Source of the DNA: Rufibacter ruber | GTDB lineage: Bacteria; Bacteroidota; Bacteroidia; Cytophagales; Hymenobacteraceae | Reading direction: 5' to 3' | Assembly (NCBI RefSeq): GCF_001647275.1 | Contig: NZ_LRMM01000003.1 | Coordinates: 103,371-167,370 of the forward strand | Length of the DNA: 64,000 nt | Part shown: positions 21,678 through 30,409 of the stretch, one piece after another | How the letters are laid out: each line of letters starts with the position of its first letter | Position numbering within the stretch: the stretch's first letter is position 1 | Notes under the pieces: model-generated | What the model was told of the DNA's origin: nothing | What the model saw: the letters and a program-made list of their open reading frames with translations, nothing else | The model's database searches: none | Made by a program: the position numbers and the translations under genes

Positions 21678-23855
21678 ATGTTAGTAAAACAAGAATCATT
21701 AAAGGACAAATTAAAGGAAGTTTTCGGCTATAGTCAATTCAGGGGGAACCAGGAGGCTATCATTGAAAACATCATGGCGGGCAAGAACACGTTTGTGATC
21801 ATGCCCACTGGTGCCGGAAAATCTCTCTGCTACCAGCTCCCGGCTTTGGCCATGGAGGGGACGGCCATTGTGATTTCGCCGCTCATTGCGCTTATGAAGA
21901 ACCAGGTAGACCAGCTGAACGCCTTTGGGGTGAACGCCCAGTTCCTGAACTCCACGCTCTCCAAGGCAGAGATGAACAAGGTGAAGCGGGAAACCGTGAG
22001 CGGCGAAGTGCGCTTACTCTACGTAGCCCCTGAGTCCCTGACCAAGGAAGAAACCCTCGACTTCCTGAAGCAGGCCAAAATATCTTTTGTGGCCATTGAT
22101 GAGGCGCACTGTATCTCTGAGTGGGGGCATGACTTTAGGCCCGAGTACCGTAAGATACGCGGGATCATTGACAATATTGGCGATCTGCCCATTATTGCCC
22201 TGACCGCCACGGCTACGCCTAAGGTACAGCTGGACATCCAGAAGAACCTGCAGATGGATGACGCCTCAGTGTTCAAGTCTTCTTTCAACCGTACCAACCT
22301 GTACTATGAGGTGCGCCCCAAGCACAACACCAAGAAGCAGGTCATCCAGTACATTAAGAAGAACAAAGGCAAGAGCGGCATCATCTACTGCCTCAGCCGC
22401 AAAAAGGTAGAGGAGATTGCCGAGCTCCTGAAAGTGAATGACATCAAGGCGCTGCCGTACCACGCGGGGCTGGACTCGCACGTGCGCATGGCCAACCAGG
22501 ACGCGTTCCTGAATGAAGATGCTGATGTGATTGTGGCCACTATTGCGTTCGGGATGGGCATTGACAAGCCAGACGTGCGCTTTGTGATTCACTATGACAC
22601 GCCTAAGTCTATAGAAGGCTATTACCAGGAGACAGGCCGCGCCGGCCGTGACGGGCTGGAGGGCAACTGCCTCATGTTCTATAGCTATGATGATATTGTC
22701 AAGCTGGAGAAGTTCAGCAAAGACAAGCCGGTCACCGAGCGTGACAACTCCAAGCTGCTCTTGCAGGAAATGGCTTCCTACGCAGACTCGGCGGTTTGCC
22801 GCCGCCGGCAGCTGCTGCACTACTTTGGGGAGACCTATGACAAAGACTGCGGCTTCTGTGACAACTGTGTGCACCCCAAAGAGAAGTTTGAGGCACAGGA
22901 GGAGCTGGTGCTGGCCCTTAAAGCCGTAGTGCAGACGAACCAGCGCTTTGGCATGGACCACCTGGTGCACGTGCTCACCGGCATGAAAGACCAGTACGTA
23001 GACAGCTACAGCCATGACCAGCTGGAGGTGTTTGGGGCCGGCAAAGAGCAGGATGCCGCCTTCTGGAACTCCATCATCCGGCAGGCGCTGCTGTTCAACT
23101 TCCTGGAGAAGGACATTGAGAACTTCGGGACCCTGAAAATCTCTGAGAAAGGCGAGAACTTCATCCAGAGCCCGCACCCCATCAAATTTGCCAAAGACCA
23201 CAACTTTGACGAGGAGGTGCAGCAGGAAGAGGAGAAAGAGGAAACCCAGGCCTCTGCCGGCCATGACGCCGTTCTCTTTGACATGCTCAAGGCCCTGCGC
23301 AAGAAGCTGGCCAAAGACATGAACCTGCCGCCGTACGTGCTGTTCCAGGACCCTTCTTTGAAAGAGATGGCCACCACCTACCCCACCACCAGAGAAGACC
23401 TGGCGCACATTGCCGGGGTGGGCATGGGCAAGGTGCAGAAGTTTGGCAAGCCGTTCCTGGAACTCATTGCCAAGTATGTAGAGGAGAATGACATTGTCAC
23501 CGCCGCAGACGTGGTGGTGAAAACCACGGTAAACAAGTCTAAGCTCAAGATCTACGTCATTCAGCAGATAGACAAGAAGATGGACCTGGAGGAGATTGCC
23601 TCGTCTAAGGGCATCACCATGCCAGAGCTGATTGAGGAGATTGAGCACATCTGCTACTCGGGCACCAAGCTGAACCTGGACTACTATATCAATAATGTGT
23701 TAGACCAGGACCGCCAGCAGGAGGTGATAGATTATTTCATGTCGGCCACCTCAGACAACATGGCGCTGGCCATCAAAGAACTGGGCACTGATGATTACAC
23801 AGAAGAGGACCTGCGCCTTATGCGCATCAAGTTCCTCTCCAAGTACGCTAACTAA
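21678..23855 (+). CDS. recQ: ATP-dependent DNA helicase RecQ
   Basis: 725 residues, the long form with all domains. Helicase motifs: QFRGNQEAII (motif 0), MPTGAGKSLCYQLP (Walker A), AIDEAHCISEWGHDFRPEY (DEAH box and RecQ aromatic loop), ALTATAT and QETGRAGRDG. The zinc-binding RQC region has CRRRQLLHYFG and CGFCDNC. The HRDC domain (about 530-610) contains LRKKLAKDMNLPPYVLFQD. A helical tail of about 100 residues follows. It unwinds 3'-tailed duplex DNA in recombination and fork repair. Divergent from kdsD, and closed by an intrinsic terminator, so probably monocistronic. Confidence 0.96.
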   Translation: MLVKQESLKDKLKEVFGYSQFRGNQEAIIENIMAGKNTFVIMPTGAGKSLCYQLPALAMEGTAIVISPLIALMKNQVDQLNAFGVNAQFLNSTLSKAEMNKVKRETVSGEVRLLYVAPESLTKEETLDFLKQAKISFVAIDEAHCISEWGHDFRPEYRKIRGIIDNIGDLPIIALTATATPKVQLDIQKNLQMDDASVFKSSFNRTNLYYEVRPKHNTKKQVIQYIKKNKGKSGIIYCLSRKKVEEIAELLKVNDIKALPYHAGLDSHVRMANQDAFLNEDADVIVATIAFGMGIDKPDVRFVIHYDTPKSIEGYYQETGRAGRDGLEGNCLMFYSYDDIVKLEKFSKDKPVTERDNSKLLLQEMASYADSAVCRRRQLLHYFGETYDKDCGFCDNCVHPKEKFEAQEELVLALKAVVQTNQRFGMDHLVHVLTGMKDQYVDSYSHDQLEVFGAGKEQDAAFWNSIIRQALLFNFLEKDIENFGTLKISEKGENFIQSPHPIKFAKDHNFDEEVQQEEEKEETQASAGHDAVLFDMLKALRKKLAKDMNLPPYVLFQDPSLKEMATTYPTTREDLAHIAGVGMGKVQKFGKPFLELIAKYVEENDIVTAADVVVKTTVNKSKLKIYVIQQIDKKMDLEEIASSKGITMPELIEEIEHICYSGTKLNLDYYINNVLDQDRQQEVIDYFMSATSDNMALAIKELGTDDYTEEDLRLMRIKFLSKYAN

Positions 23856-23881
23856 TTTCGCCGCGGCCGAAGAGAAAAATG

Positions 23882-23912
23882 AAAAGCAGGTGGTCTTCAC
23901 CTGCTTTTTTTG
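23882..23912 (+). terminator. Intrinsic terminator of recQ
   Basis: AAAGCAGGTG / CACCTGCTTT with loop GTCTT and a T run. Confidence 0.88.
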
Positions 23913-23929
23913 TTTCCTTTGTAATTATC

Positions 23930-23972
23930 TCTGTTTTTGGCCTCTTTTCTGAAAAACAGGCCAAAAACAGAA
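23930..23972. repeat. Family A palindrome
   Basis: TCTGTTTTTGGCCTCTTTT with GAAAAACAGGCCAAAAACAGA. Lies 55 bp before the purD start; an upstream-extended purD frame would read through it. Confidence 0.9.
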
Positions 23973-24026
23973 CTGCACCCAATGTGTCACACCCGCGCTG
24001 CAGGCGCAGGTTTAAACCATGACTGT

Positions 24027-25331
24027 ATGAATGTTCTGATTATTGGTTCCGGCGGCCGTGAGCACGCCTTGGCTTGGAAAATAGGCCAGAGCCCGTACTG
24101 CGAAAGCATCTTTGTTGCCCCGGGCAACGCCGGCACCGCCCAGATTGCCACCAACGTTGATATCTCCATCACCAACTTTGAAGAACTGGCCAAGTTTGCC
24201 GCTGACTTCAACATCATGATGCTGATAGTGGGGCAGGAGGCCGCGCTGGTAGAAGGCATTGCAGACTATTTCGCCGAGAAAGAATACCTGAAGCATATTC
24301 TGGTGGTGGGCCCTAAAAAAGCGGGCGCACAGCTGGAGGGGAGCAAAGACTTCTCCAAGCAGTTTCTGCTCAAGTACGGCATCCCTACGGCGCGGTACCA
24401 GACGTTTACCTCAAAGACCTATGAGCAGGCGCTGGCTTACCTGCAAAACCACCCGTACCCGGTGGTGCTGAAGGCAGACGGGCTGGCCGCCGGCAAAGGC
24501 GTGGTGATTGCGCAGAACTATGAAGAAGCCGCCTTCGCCCTAACGGGCATGCTCAAACACAGTAAATTCGGCGCAGCCGGAGACAAAGTAGTGATTGAGG
24601 AGTTCCTGCAGGGCATTGAACTGTCAGCGTTCATTCTCACTGACGGCCAGGAATACGTGCTGCTGCCAGAAGCCAAGGATTACAAACGCATTGGCGAAGG
24701 GGATGTGGGCCTGAACACCGGCGGCATGGGCGCGGTCTCACCGGTTCCGTTTGCAGATGACCAGTTCATGGGCAAAGTGCGGGAGCGGGTGATTGAGCCA
24801 ACGCTGCAGGGGCTGCAGGCAGAGGGAATACCGTACTCCGGCTTCCTGTTTATTGGCCTCATGAACGTGAACGGTGACCCGTATGTGATTGAATACAACG
24901 TGCGCCTGGGTGACCCGGAGACCGAGGCCATTCTGCCGCGCATCAAATCAGATTTGTTTGAGCTGTTCAAGGCGCTGCATGACCATGAGCTGGGCCAGTT
25001 CCAGCTGGAGATTGACCCGCGTTCTGCCACCACCATCTTCCTGGTCTCTGGCGGGTACCCCGAAGACTATGAGAAAGGCAAGGAGATTCAGGGGCTGGAG
25101 AAAGCCCTGCCAGAAGGCACCCTCTGTTTCCATGCCGGCACCAGGCAAACCGCTGACGGTGCCGTGGTCACAGACGGCGGGCGGGTGATTGCCGTGACCG
25201 GCCTGGGCGAAGACATGGAGGAAGCCCTGGAGAAAGCCAACCTGGCGGCTACCCATATCAAGTGGCAGGGGCGGTATTTCAGGCATGACATAGGCTTTGA
25301 CCTGAAGCAGTACCTTGCTTCCCGTTTCTAA
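24027..25331 (+). CDS. purD: Phosphoribosylamine--glycine ligase
   Basis: 434 residues. The N-terminal motif MNVLIIGSGGREHALAWKI marks the start, so the ATG at 24027 is preferred over the 30-codon longer frame that begins inside a family A palindrome. The ATP-grasp domain shows KADGLAAGKGVVIA, EEFLQGIELSAF, GGMGAVSPVP and VRLGDPETEAILPRI, the last with metal ligands. The enzyme joins phosphoribosylamine and glycine, the second step of purine synthesis. No other pur gene is adjacent. A strong bidirectional-looking terminator follows. Confidence 0.96.
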   Translation: MNVLIIGSGGREHALAWKIGQSPYCESIFVAPGNAGTAQIATNVDISITNFEELAKFAADFNIMMLIVGQEAALVEGIADYFAEKEYLKHILVVGPKKAGAQLEGSKDFSKQFLLKYGIPTARYQTFTSKTYEQALAYLQNHPYPVVLKADGLAAGKGVVIAQNYEEAAFALTGMLKHSKFGAAGDKVVIEEFLQGIELSAFILTDGQEYVLLPEAKDYKRIGEGDVGLNTGGMGAVSPVPFADDQFMGKVRERVIEPTLQGLQAEGIPYSGFLFIGLMNVNGDPYVIEYNVRLGDPETEAILPRIKSDLFELFKALHDHELGQFQLEIDPRSATTIFLVSGGYPEDYEKGKEIQGLEKALPEGTLCFHAGTRQTADGAVVTDGGRVIAVTGLGEDMEEALEKANLAATHIKWQGRYFRHDIGFDLKQYLASRF

Positions 25332-25359
25332 CCTGTTTTTCCCAAATCAGCCCAAAAAT
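25332..25359. repeat. Family A palindrome, left-truncated
   Basis: CCTGTTTTTCCCAAATCAGCCC only; the GGGCTG block of the left arm is missing. It begins immediately after the purD stop and runs into the terminator. Confidence 0.65.
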
Positions 25360-25396
25360 GACAAAGGCCAGCCCCCGTGCTGGCCTTTGTCATTTT
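25355..25396. terminator. purD terminator, perfect 18-bp stem
   Basis: AAAATGACAAAGGCCAGC and GCTGGCCTTTGTCATTTT around CCCCGT. T run on the plus strand, A run upstream, so it could work both ways. Confidence 0.9.
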
Positions 25397-25467
25397 AAGA
25401 ACAGCACCAGAGGGGAATCTTTGCGGCTGAGTTTCGTAAGACTACATTAGTACCAAGCAAAATAAAC

Positions 25468-26751
25468 ATGTCACTGCAACCTGATTATACCACCGCAGAA
25501 GAGGCCGTAAAACTGATCAACTCCGGAGACCGTGTCTTTGTGCACGGTGCCGCCATGACGCCCCTCAGGCTGGTGAACGCTGTTTCTGCCCGCGGCCCTG
25601 AGCTGCGCGACGTGGAGTTCATTCACATGCACACAGAGGGTCCCGCCCCCTACACCAACCCAGAGTACGCCGGAAGCTTCAAAACCAACGCCTGCTTTGT
25701 GGGCGGCAACATCAGGCAGGCGCTCAATGAGGGCACCGCTGACTACATTCCCATTTTCCTGAGTGAGATCTCGCTGCTGTTCAGAAGGGACATTCTGCCG
25801 CTAGATGTGGCCCTGGTGCAGGTCTCCCCGCCAGACGCCCACGGGTTCTGCACCCTGGGGGCCTCAGTAGACGTGGCGCTTTCTGCCGTTGAGACGGCCA
25901 GGATTGTGATTGCCGAGGTAAACCCCCGGGTGCCGCGCTCCCACGGTGATGGGGTGGTGCACATGAGCAAGCTGCACGCCAAAGTGTGGGTAGATGAGCC
26001 CCTGCCGGAGCACGGCGGCAAGCCCTGCGGCGAAGTAGAGACCCAGATAGGGAAACTGGTGGCCACGCTGGTAGAAGACGGGGCTACGCTGCAAATGGGC
26101 ATTGGCGGCATTCCAGACGCGGTGCTGGCGCAGCTGGGCAGCCACAGAGACCTGGGCATTCACACAGAGATGTTCTCAGACGGCATTATCCCGCTGGTAG
26201 AGAAAGGCGTGATCACCGGGGCGCGTAAGAAGATTCTGAAAAACAAGATTGTCTCCTGCTTTGTCAACGGCACGCAGAAGGTATTTGACTTCTTAGATGA
26301 CAACCCGGCGGTGGTGATGAAGGAGACCGTGTTTACCAATGACACGGCCATCATTCGCCAGAACCCCAAAGTGACCGCCATCAACAGCGCCATTGAGGTA
26401 GACCTCACCGGCCAGGTCTGCGCTGACAGTATTGGCACCTACCAGTTCTCAGGGGTGGGCGGCCAGATGGACTTTATGCGCGGGGCCGCCCTCTCTGAAG
26501 GCGGGAAACCCATCATTGCCTTGCCGTCTATCACCAACAAAGGCGAGTCAAAGATTGTCAACATGCTCAAGCCGGGTGCCAGCGTGACCACCACCCGCGC
26601 CCACGTGCGCTACATTGTGACTGAGTTCGGCATAGCCGATCTGTACGGGAGAAACCTGCGGCAGCGGGCTAAAGAACTGATCAGCATTGCGCACCCCACG
26701 CACCGCGAGGAGCTGGAGCGGCTGGCTTTTGAGCGGTTTAAGGTGCTGTAG
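25468..26751 (+). CDS. Acetyl-CoA hydrolase/transferase family CoA-transferase
   Basis: 427 residues. Both family domains are present: the N-terminal part (AEEAVKLINSGDRVFVHGAA, GSFKTNACFVGGNIRQAL) and the C-terminal part with the glutamate in INSAIEVDLTGQV, which forms the CoA thioester, and GGQMDFMRGAALSEGGKPI. It resembles 4-hydroxybutyrate/acetate CoA-transferases (Cat2-like) that move CoA between acyl groups, often used for acetate activation or butyrate metabolism; the acyl partner is not deducible. Cytosolic. Monocistronic as far as I see. Confidence 0.9.
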   Translation: MSLQPDYTTAEEAVKLINSGDRVFVHGAAMTPLRLVNAVSARGPELRDVEFIHMHTEGPAPYTNPEYAGSFKTNACFVGGNIRQALNEGTADYIPIFLSEISLLFRRDILPLDVALVQVSPPDAHGFCTLGASVDVALSAVETARIVIAEVNPRVPRSHGDGVVHMSKLHAKVWVDEPLPEHGGKPCGEVETQIGKLVATLVEDGATLQMGIGGIPDAVLAQLGSHRDLGIHTEMFSDGIIPLVEKGVITGARKKILKNKIVSCFVNGTQKVFDFLDDNPAVVMKETVFTNDTAIIRQNPKVTAINSAIEVDLTGQVCADSIGTYQFSGVGGQMDFMRGAALSEGGKPIIALPSITNKGESKIVNMLKPGASVTTTRAHVRYIVTEFGIADLYGRNLRQRAKELISIAHPTHREELERLAFERFKVL

Positions 26752-26832
26752 GAGGTGGTTGTTAGTTGTTAGTTGTTAGTGGGGGAGTGCCTTGGTAGCA
26801 ACGCTCATAATTAGTCCATCTTCACTCCACCT

Positions 26833-26922
26833 GTCGTCCTGAAAGGACCTTGTGGGCGGACTAGAAAAGCTTTGTAGTAAACGGGAATACAGTTTGCCTA
26901 TAAGGTCCTTTCAGGTTGACAA
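26833..26922. repeat. Family C hairpin
   Basis: GTCGTCCTGAAAGGACCTTG and AAGGTCCTTTCAGGTTGAC flank about 50 bp; same layout as 32862, 57311 and 58860. TGTGGGCG follows the left arm in each good copy. Confidence 0.75.
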
Positions 26923-26929
26923 ATGAAGA

Positions 26930-26957
26930 CTATGGCGCGGAAGTAACTTCCACGCAC
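26930..26957. repeat. Family D half-element
   Basis: ACTATGGCGCGGAAGTAACTTCC, the left unit of the inverted pair at 35115-35188. GGAAGTAACTTCC is itself nearly self-complementary. Confidence 0.65.
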
Positions 26958-26988
26958 TTACTCTTCGGCCAATCTTTTGGACAAACTG

Positions 26989-27026
26989 ACCTCGTAGCGT
27001 CCGAAGGACCTCCGAGCGTCTACCAC
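26989..27026. repeat. Family E hairpin
   Basis: GACCTCGTAGCGTCCGAAGG then ACCTCCGAGCGTC; directly followed by a family A palindrome, the same pair of neighbours as at 60538-60620. Confidence 0.7.
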
Positions 27027-27063
27027 GTTTTCGCCTGTTTTCACCAAAACAGGCCGAAAACAG
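27026..27063. repeat. Family A palindrome
   Basis: CGTTTTCGCCTGTTTTCACC with AAAACAGGCCGAAAACAG. Its right arm is the start of the terminator at 27059. Confidence 0.85.
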
Positions 27064-27098
27064 AAAAGCCTGACTTAAAGAAGCCAGGCTTTTCTGTT
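27059..27098. terminator. Terminator fused to a family A right arm
   Basis: AACAGAAAAGCCTG pairs perfectly with CAGGCTTTTCTGTT. The first bases belong to the palindrome, and the hairpin faces the bacilliredoxin stop at 27122 (minus strand). Confidence 0.75.
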
Positions 27099-27121
27099 GA
27101 ATCAAAATAAGGAGCAAATGC

Positions 27122-27544
27122 TTAGCAGTACTCTTCAAACGCACCTTGCAGGTTGTCTACAATGCGGGTAAGGTCATTGCCCTCAATATGGTGGCGCTCA
27201 ATCACGTGCACCAGCTCGCCGTCTTTGAACAAGGCAATAGACGGGGAAGACGGTGGGTACGGCAGCATGAACTCGCGGGCCTTGGCTACGGCCTCGCTTT
27301 CCATGCCGGCGAAAACGGTCACCAGTTTAGCGGGTTTTTTCTCGCTGCTGGCTACGGCCATTTTCAGGGCGGGGCGGGCTTTGGCGGCGGCGCAGCCGCA
27401 CACTGAGTTCACGGCTACCAGCACGGTGCCTTCTTTCTGGTTTAACACATTCTCTACTTCTTCGGGCGTCATCAGTTGCTCAAAGCCGGCAGAGGTAAGG
27501 TCCTCTCTAATGGGAGCGACCATATATTCAGGGTACATTGCCAT
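27122..27544 (-). CDS. BrxA/BrxB family bacilliredoxin-like protein
   Basis: 140 residues of the YphP/YqiW family. The redox motif is NSVCGCAA (Cys-Gly-Cys) near residue 50, on a thioredoxin-like fold; a further Cys is the final residue (FEEYC). In Firmicutes these proteins remove bacillithiol from mixed disulfides; Bacteroidota members are assumed to have a similar thiol-repair task. PYPPSSPSIALFKDGELVH and ERHHIEG are conserved family segments. The start may be at 27544 or 27538 (MAMYPEY). Its own transcript unit, ended by the terminator at 27059. Confidence 0.92.
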   Translation of the reverse strand: MAMYPEYMVAPIREDLTSAGFEQLMTPEEVENVLNQKEGTVLVAVNSVCGCAAAKARPALKMAVASSEKKPAKLVTVFAGMESEAVAKAREFMLPYPPSSPSIALFKDGELVHVIERHHIEGNDLTRIVDNLQGAFEEYC

Positions 27545-27888
27545 GGGTATGGGTAATTAAAAGGATGAATGTCTGTTTCTGAGGTAAAATTACGAAATCA
27601 AGTGTAAAACACAGCAGTCACCGTTCTGGTTTCCAAAAGGGTACTTATTCTCCTGCGCGCCAGTACGGGCTGCTCCTGTAAAGAAAAATGCGCGTTGCCG
27701 TAGTAAGCTACGGAAAGAAAATGTACCTTTGCAGGGCAAAACGGCAGGGGAGGGGCGAAACGCCCGGCCCCGGTCTGGGAGAATCTCGTTAATTTTAACG
27801 GGTGGTTCTTGGAATTTATTTGGCAATCTTGTAGTTTTGCAAACTCATTTAGAATCAGAGTCAAAAGCATTTATCTATAATCACAACC
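27545..27888. other. Divergent upstream region of bacilliredoxin and rpsT
   Basis: 344 bp with no gene seen and no repeat. The rpsT-proximal end has a TAGTTTTG box. Leaders of ribosomal protein genes can hold regulatory RNA, but I see no recognisable structure. Confidence 0.5.
27832..27839 (+). promoter_or_regulatory. Putative -7 box TAGTTTTG of rpsT
   Basis: TAnnTTTG match, 49 bp before the ATG. A weaker CTTG lies about 20 bp upstream. Confidence 0.45.
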
Positions 27889-28146
27889 ATGGCTAACCAT
27901 AAGTCAGCATTAAAGAGAATCAGATCCAACAACGCGAAACGCTTGCTGAATCGCTATCAGGCGAAAACTACCCGTACCTTTGTAAAGCGTTTAAGATTGA
28001 CAACCGACAAAGCCGAGGCGCAAGAACTGTTCAAGACGGTATCTGGTATGCTGGACAAGTTGGCTAAGAAGAACGTGATTCACAAAAACAAAGCGGCCAA
28101 CAACAAGTCTAAATTGGCTCGTTTCGTAAATAACTTAGCTGCCTAG
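27889..28146 (+). CDS. rpsT: 30S ribosomal protein S20
   Basis: 85 residues, very basic and helical, starting [20 protein letters not shown] as in bacterial bS20 and ending [12 protein letters not shown]. It binds 16S rRNA at the base of the small subunit. The length is normal. It is encoded alone with its own promoter-like box and an intrinsic terminator, the usual arrangement. AAA, CGT and other codons fit a highly expressed gene. Confidence 0.97.
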   Translation: MANHKSALKRIRSNNAKRLLNRYQAKTTRTFVKRLRLTTDKAEAQELFKTVSGMLDKLAKKNVIHKNKAANNKSKLARFVNNLAA

Positions 28147-28183
28147 TTTCACGGCAGTATTTACTTTCCTGGTAAATCATTAG

Positions 28184-28215
28184 AAGCCTTGCACTCTGCA
28201 AGGCTTTTTGTGTTA
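28184..28215 (+). terminator. Intrinsic terminator of rpsT
   Basis: AAGCCTTGCA / TGCAAGGCTT with CTC loop and five T. Confidence 0.9.
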
Positions 28216-28222
28216 GCCCCGG

Positions 28223-28268
28223 TTTCTGTTTTGGGGCTGTTTTTCTGAAATCAGCCCCAAAACAGAAA
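28223..28268. repeat. Family A palindrome, near-perfect
   Basis: TTTCTGTTTTGGGGCTGTTT and TCAGCCCCAAAACAGAAA around TTCTGAAA. Confidence 0.92.
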
Positions 28269-28298
28269 TCTTCTGACAGACAGGAAACCAGAAGAAGC

Positions 28299-28333
28299 AA
28301 GAAGGCCTGTCTCTTGGGGAGACAGGCCTTCTT
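28299..28333 (-). terminator. Terminator of pyk
   Basis: AAGAAGGCCTGTCTC / GAGACAGGCCTTCTT, 15 bp perfect stem with TTGGG loop, 40 bp past the pyk stop. Weak T run. Confidence 0.75.
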
Positions 28334-28372
28334 GGTGAAACGGTGTTTAATTACTTCGGTTGGGTGGGTCTG

Positions 28373-29806
28373 CTACTCACGTACTTCACTTAACTTGATC
28401 ATGTTGGCGCGTTTTTTCTCTACCACGGGCATTGAGCCAATGTTGATGAAGATATCGCCTACGTTCAGGTGGCCTTCTTTGACCAGGATTTCCTTCAGGT
28501 CTGTGATGGTTTCGTCTGTAGAAACGAAGCGGTCATAGTAGTATCCTCTAATACCCCACACCAGGTTCAGGGTGTTTAACAGCACGTGGTTGTCTGTGAA
28601 GACGAAGATATTGGCTTTAGGCCGGTGCTTGGCCAACTGGAACGCCGTGTAGCCAGATTTGGTAAGGCAGATCAGCGCTTTGGCGTCTGTGTCACGGCCC
28701 AACCCTACGGCGCTGGCCACCACGGTGTCATTGTAGAAGGTGGAAGACTGCGGGTTGAAGATAAAGTTGCGGTGGAACACCTCGGCCTGCGCCTCTACAG
28801 ACTGGATGGTGCGGTTCATGCTCCGGATGGTCTCAATTGGGTACATGCCGGCGGCGGTCTCAGCACTCAGCATGAGCGTGTCAGCTCCGTCCATCACGGC
28901 GTTGGCCACGTCATTGGTCTCTGCGCGGGTAGGGCGGGGGCTGGTGATCATGCTTTCCATCATCTGGGTGGCCACAATTACGGGTTTGCCCAGCGCGTTG
29001 CACTTCTCCACAATCATTTTCTGGATCATGGGCACTTCTTCCATGCCTATCTCCACCCCAAGGTCACCGCGGGCAACCATTACGGCGTCTGTGGCCTCTA
29101 TAATAGCGTCAATGTTCCGGATGGCCTCAGGTTTCTCAATCTTGGCAATCACGCGGGTGTCTTTTCCGCGCTCGGCAATGATCTTTTTGATCTCGTAGAT
29201 GTCTTCTACCTTTCTTACAAAGGAGAGCGCCACCCACTCCACGTCATTGTCAAGGCCAAAGTGCAGGTCCTGCAGGTCTTTTTCTGTGAGCGAAGGAGCG
29301 GTTACCACGGTGTCAGGCAGGTTAATGCCTTTGCGCGGCTTCACTACCCCGCCGTAAACTACCTCAGCCAGAACTTCTTTGTCGCCGTCAGTGCTGATCA
29401 CGGTCACCTCCAGTTTGCCGTCATCAATCAAGATGGCGTCTCCCGGCTTCACGTCATAGGCCAGGCGGGTGTAGCTGGTGGAAAGGCGGGTGGCGGTGCC
29501 CAGTGATTTGTCACAGACAATGGTGAGTTGCTGGCCGGCCACTATTTCAACCGCTCCGTCTTCCACGTCATTGATTCTGATTTTAGGCCCCTGCAAGTCT
29601 TGCACCAGGCAGATGTTGAACCCCTCTGCGGCGTTGATGGCCCGCACGTGGTTAATTACCTTGAGGTGGTCTGCGTGGGAGCCGTGGGAGAAATTGAGAC
29701 GGAAAACATCTACCCCTTCTTCAATGAGAGCCCTAAGCTTCTCCGGGGTGTTGCTGGCAGGGCCAACGGTGGCAATGATTTTGGTTTTGTTGAAATGAGT
29801 AGCCAT
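28373..29806 (-). CDS. pyk: Pyruvate kinase
   Basis: 477 residues. The barrel starts with KTKIIATVGPAS; substrate and metal sites are seen at FRLNFSHG, VALSFVRK, the catalytic-lysine segment VIAKIEKPEA and MVARGDLGVEI. The ADP/loop region is ATQMMESM and the active-site threonine region is SPRPTRAETNDVANAV. The enzyme makes pyruvate and ATP from phosphoenolpyruvate, the last step of glycolysis. The start is 3 bp after the stop of the IPExxxVDY gene, a conserved Bacteroidota pair. The terminal domain is the ordinary allosteric one. Confidence 0.97.
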   Translation of the reverse strand: MATHFNKTKIIATVGPASNTPEKLRALIEEGVDVFRLNFSHGSHADHLKVINHVRAINAAEGFNICLVQDLQGPKIRINDVEDGAVEIVAGQQLTIVCDKSLGTATRLSTSYTRLAYDVKPGDAILIDDGKLEVTVISTDGDKEVLAEVVYGGVVKPRKGINLPDTVVTAPSLTEKDLQDLHFGLDNDVEWVALSFVRKVEDIYEIKKIIAERGKDTRVIAKIEKPEAIRNIDAIIEATDAVMVARGDLGVEIGMEEVPMIQKMIVEKCNALGKPVIVATQMMESMITSPRPTRAETNDVANAVMDGADTLMLSAETAAGMYPIETIRSMNRTIQSVEAQAEVFHRNFIFNPQSSTFYNDTVVASAVGLGRDTDAKALICLTKSGYTAFQLAKHRPKANIFVFTDNHVLLNTLNLVWGIRGYYYDRFVSTDETITDLKEILVKEGHLNVGDIFINIGSMPVVEKKRANMIKLSEVRE

Positions 29807-29809
29807 TCG

Positions 29810-30235
29810 CTAAAAAAGCAGGTTTTCTTTATAACGTAAACAATTGGGGTCAAAAGAGCGCACATACTGCACCAGCGGTATGGCGTGCAGCTTGTGCAGC
29901 AATTCTTGCTGAAAATGATCCAGGGCCCCGGTAACCTGAATCACGTAGTCGTATTCTTTTATGTCTGGCACCAGGTAGGGCGTGGCCAGGGTGCTGGTGC
30001 CAATGGAGCGGTTTCTGAAAAGACGGAGGGAGCCGTGCTCTGCCCTGTGCAGGTAATTGGAGATCACCAGGCGGCCCTTGTGCAGAAAATCTATGCACAG
30101 GTCTGCCTGCTTCACCAGCCGGAGCCGGAAGTACTTATTGAGGGCCCAGGCCAGGGTATACTCCTTGCTGGAAGACACAACTCCATATAAGTCGAAATCA
30201 TACTCGTACTCTAGCTCAAGGCGTAAAGACTTCAT
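29810..30235 (-). CDS. IPExxxVDY family protein
   Basis: 141 residues, starting MKSLRLELEYEYDFDLYGVV. The family is named after a motif whose position is partly degenerate here, but the frame KEYTLAWALNKYFRLRLVKQ, the YDYVIQVTGAL strand and YVRSFDPNCLRYKENLLF ending agree with it and with its place before pyk. I use the ATG at 30235; an upstream extension of 22 codons is not part of the family. No catalytic residues are known. It is divergent from acpP and most likely co-transcribed with pyk. Function unknown. Confidence 0.82.
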   Translation of the reverse strand: MKSLRLELEYEYDFDLYGVVSSSKEYTLAWALNKYFRLRLVKQADLCIDFLHKGRLVISNYLHRAEHGSLRLFRNRSIGTSTLATPYLVPDIKEYDYVIQVTGALDHFQQELLHKLHAIPLVQYVRSFDPNCLRYKENLLF

Positions 30236-30349
30236 GGGTTGGGGAAGATAGGTAAACGTAAAGTTGGGAAGGCAATTTAAAGAAGCAATTCCAAAAGGCA
30301 AGAAACCTTTTCACAAAAGTGGCATAATAAAACTATTGCCGGGAATTTG

Positions 30350-30381
30350 TTTGACATTGTGTTGCCAAATCTATTTCTTTG
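30350..30381 (+). promoter_or_regulatory. Putative promoter of acpP
   Basis: TTTG at 30350-30353 and TATTTCTTTG at 30372-30381, close to the TTTG/TAnnTTTG consensus but with two extra bases before the last TTTG. On the minus strand CAAATCTA (30366) reads TAGATTTG, a possible -7 box for the opposite operon. Confidence 0.45.
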
Positions 30382-30409
30382 CACTGTGTTTTAAAAAACT
30401 TATAAAAAA

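Larger units (their letters stand above)
26752..27121. other. Repeat-filled interval between the CoA-transferase and bacilliredoxin genes
   Basis: Starts with GTTGTTAGTTGTTAGTTGTTAG (a 7-bp motif, three times, split here only for reading), then carries families C, D, E and A in a row, ending in a terminator. No gene. Confidence 0.7.

Noticed and set aside
22266..23648. 460-codon open frame opposite recQ
   Set aside because: Shadow of recQ in a GC-biased gene; His/Val/Leu-rich translation without any family likeness.
23937..24026. 30-codon N-terminal extension of purD
   Set aside because: It starts inside a family A palindrome; PurD proteins begin at MNVLIIGSGGREHA-like residues.
26752..26782. 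GTTGTTAGTTGTTAGTTGTTAG as a functional tandem repeat
   Set aside because: Only about three units of 7 bp in an intergenic place; too small to support a role.
28586..29506. 306-codon open frame opposite pyk
   Set aside because: Complementary to a fully conserved pyruvate kinase frame; no protein features.
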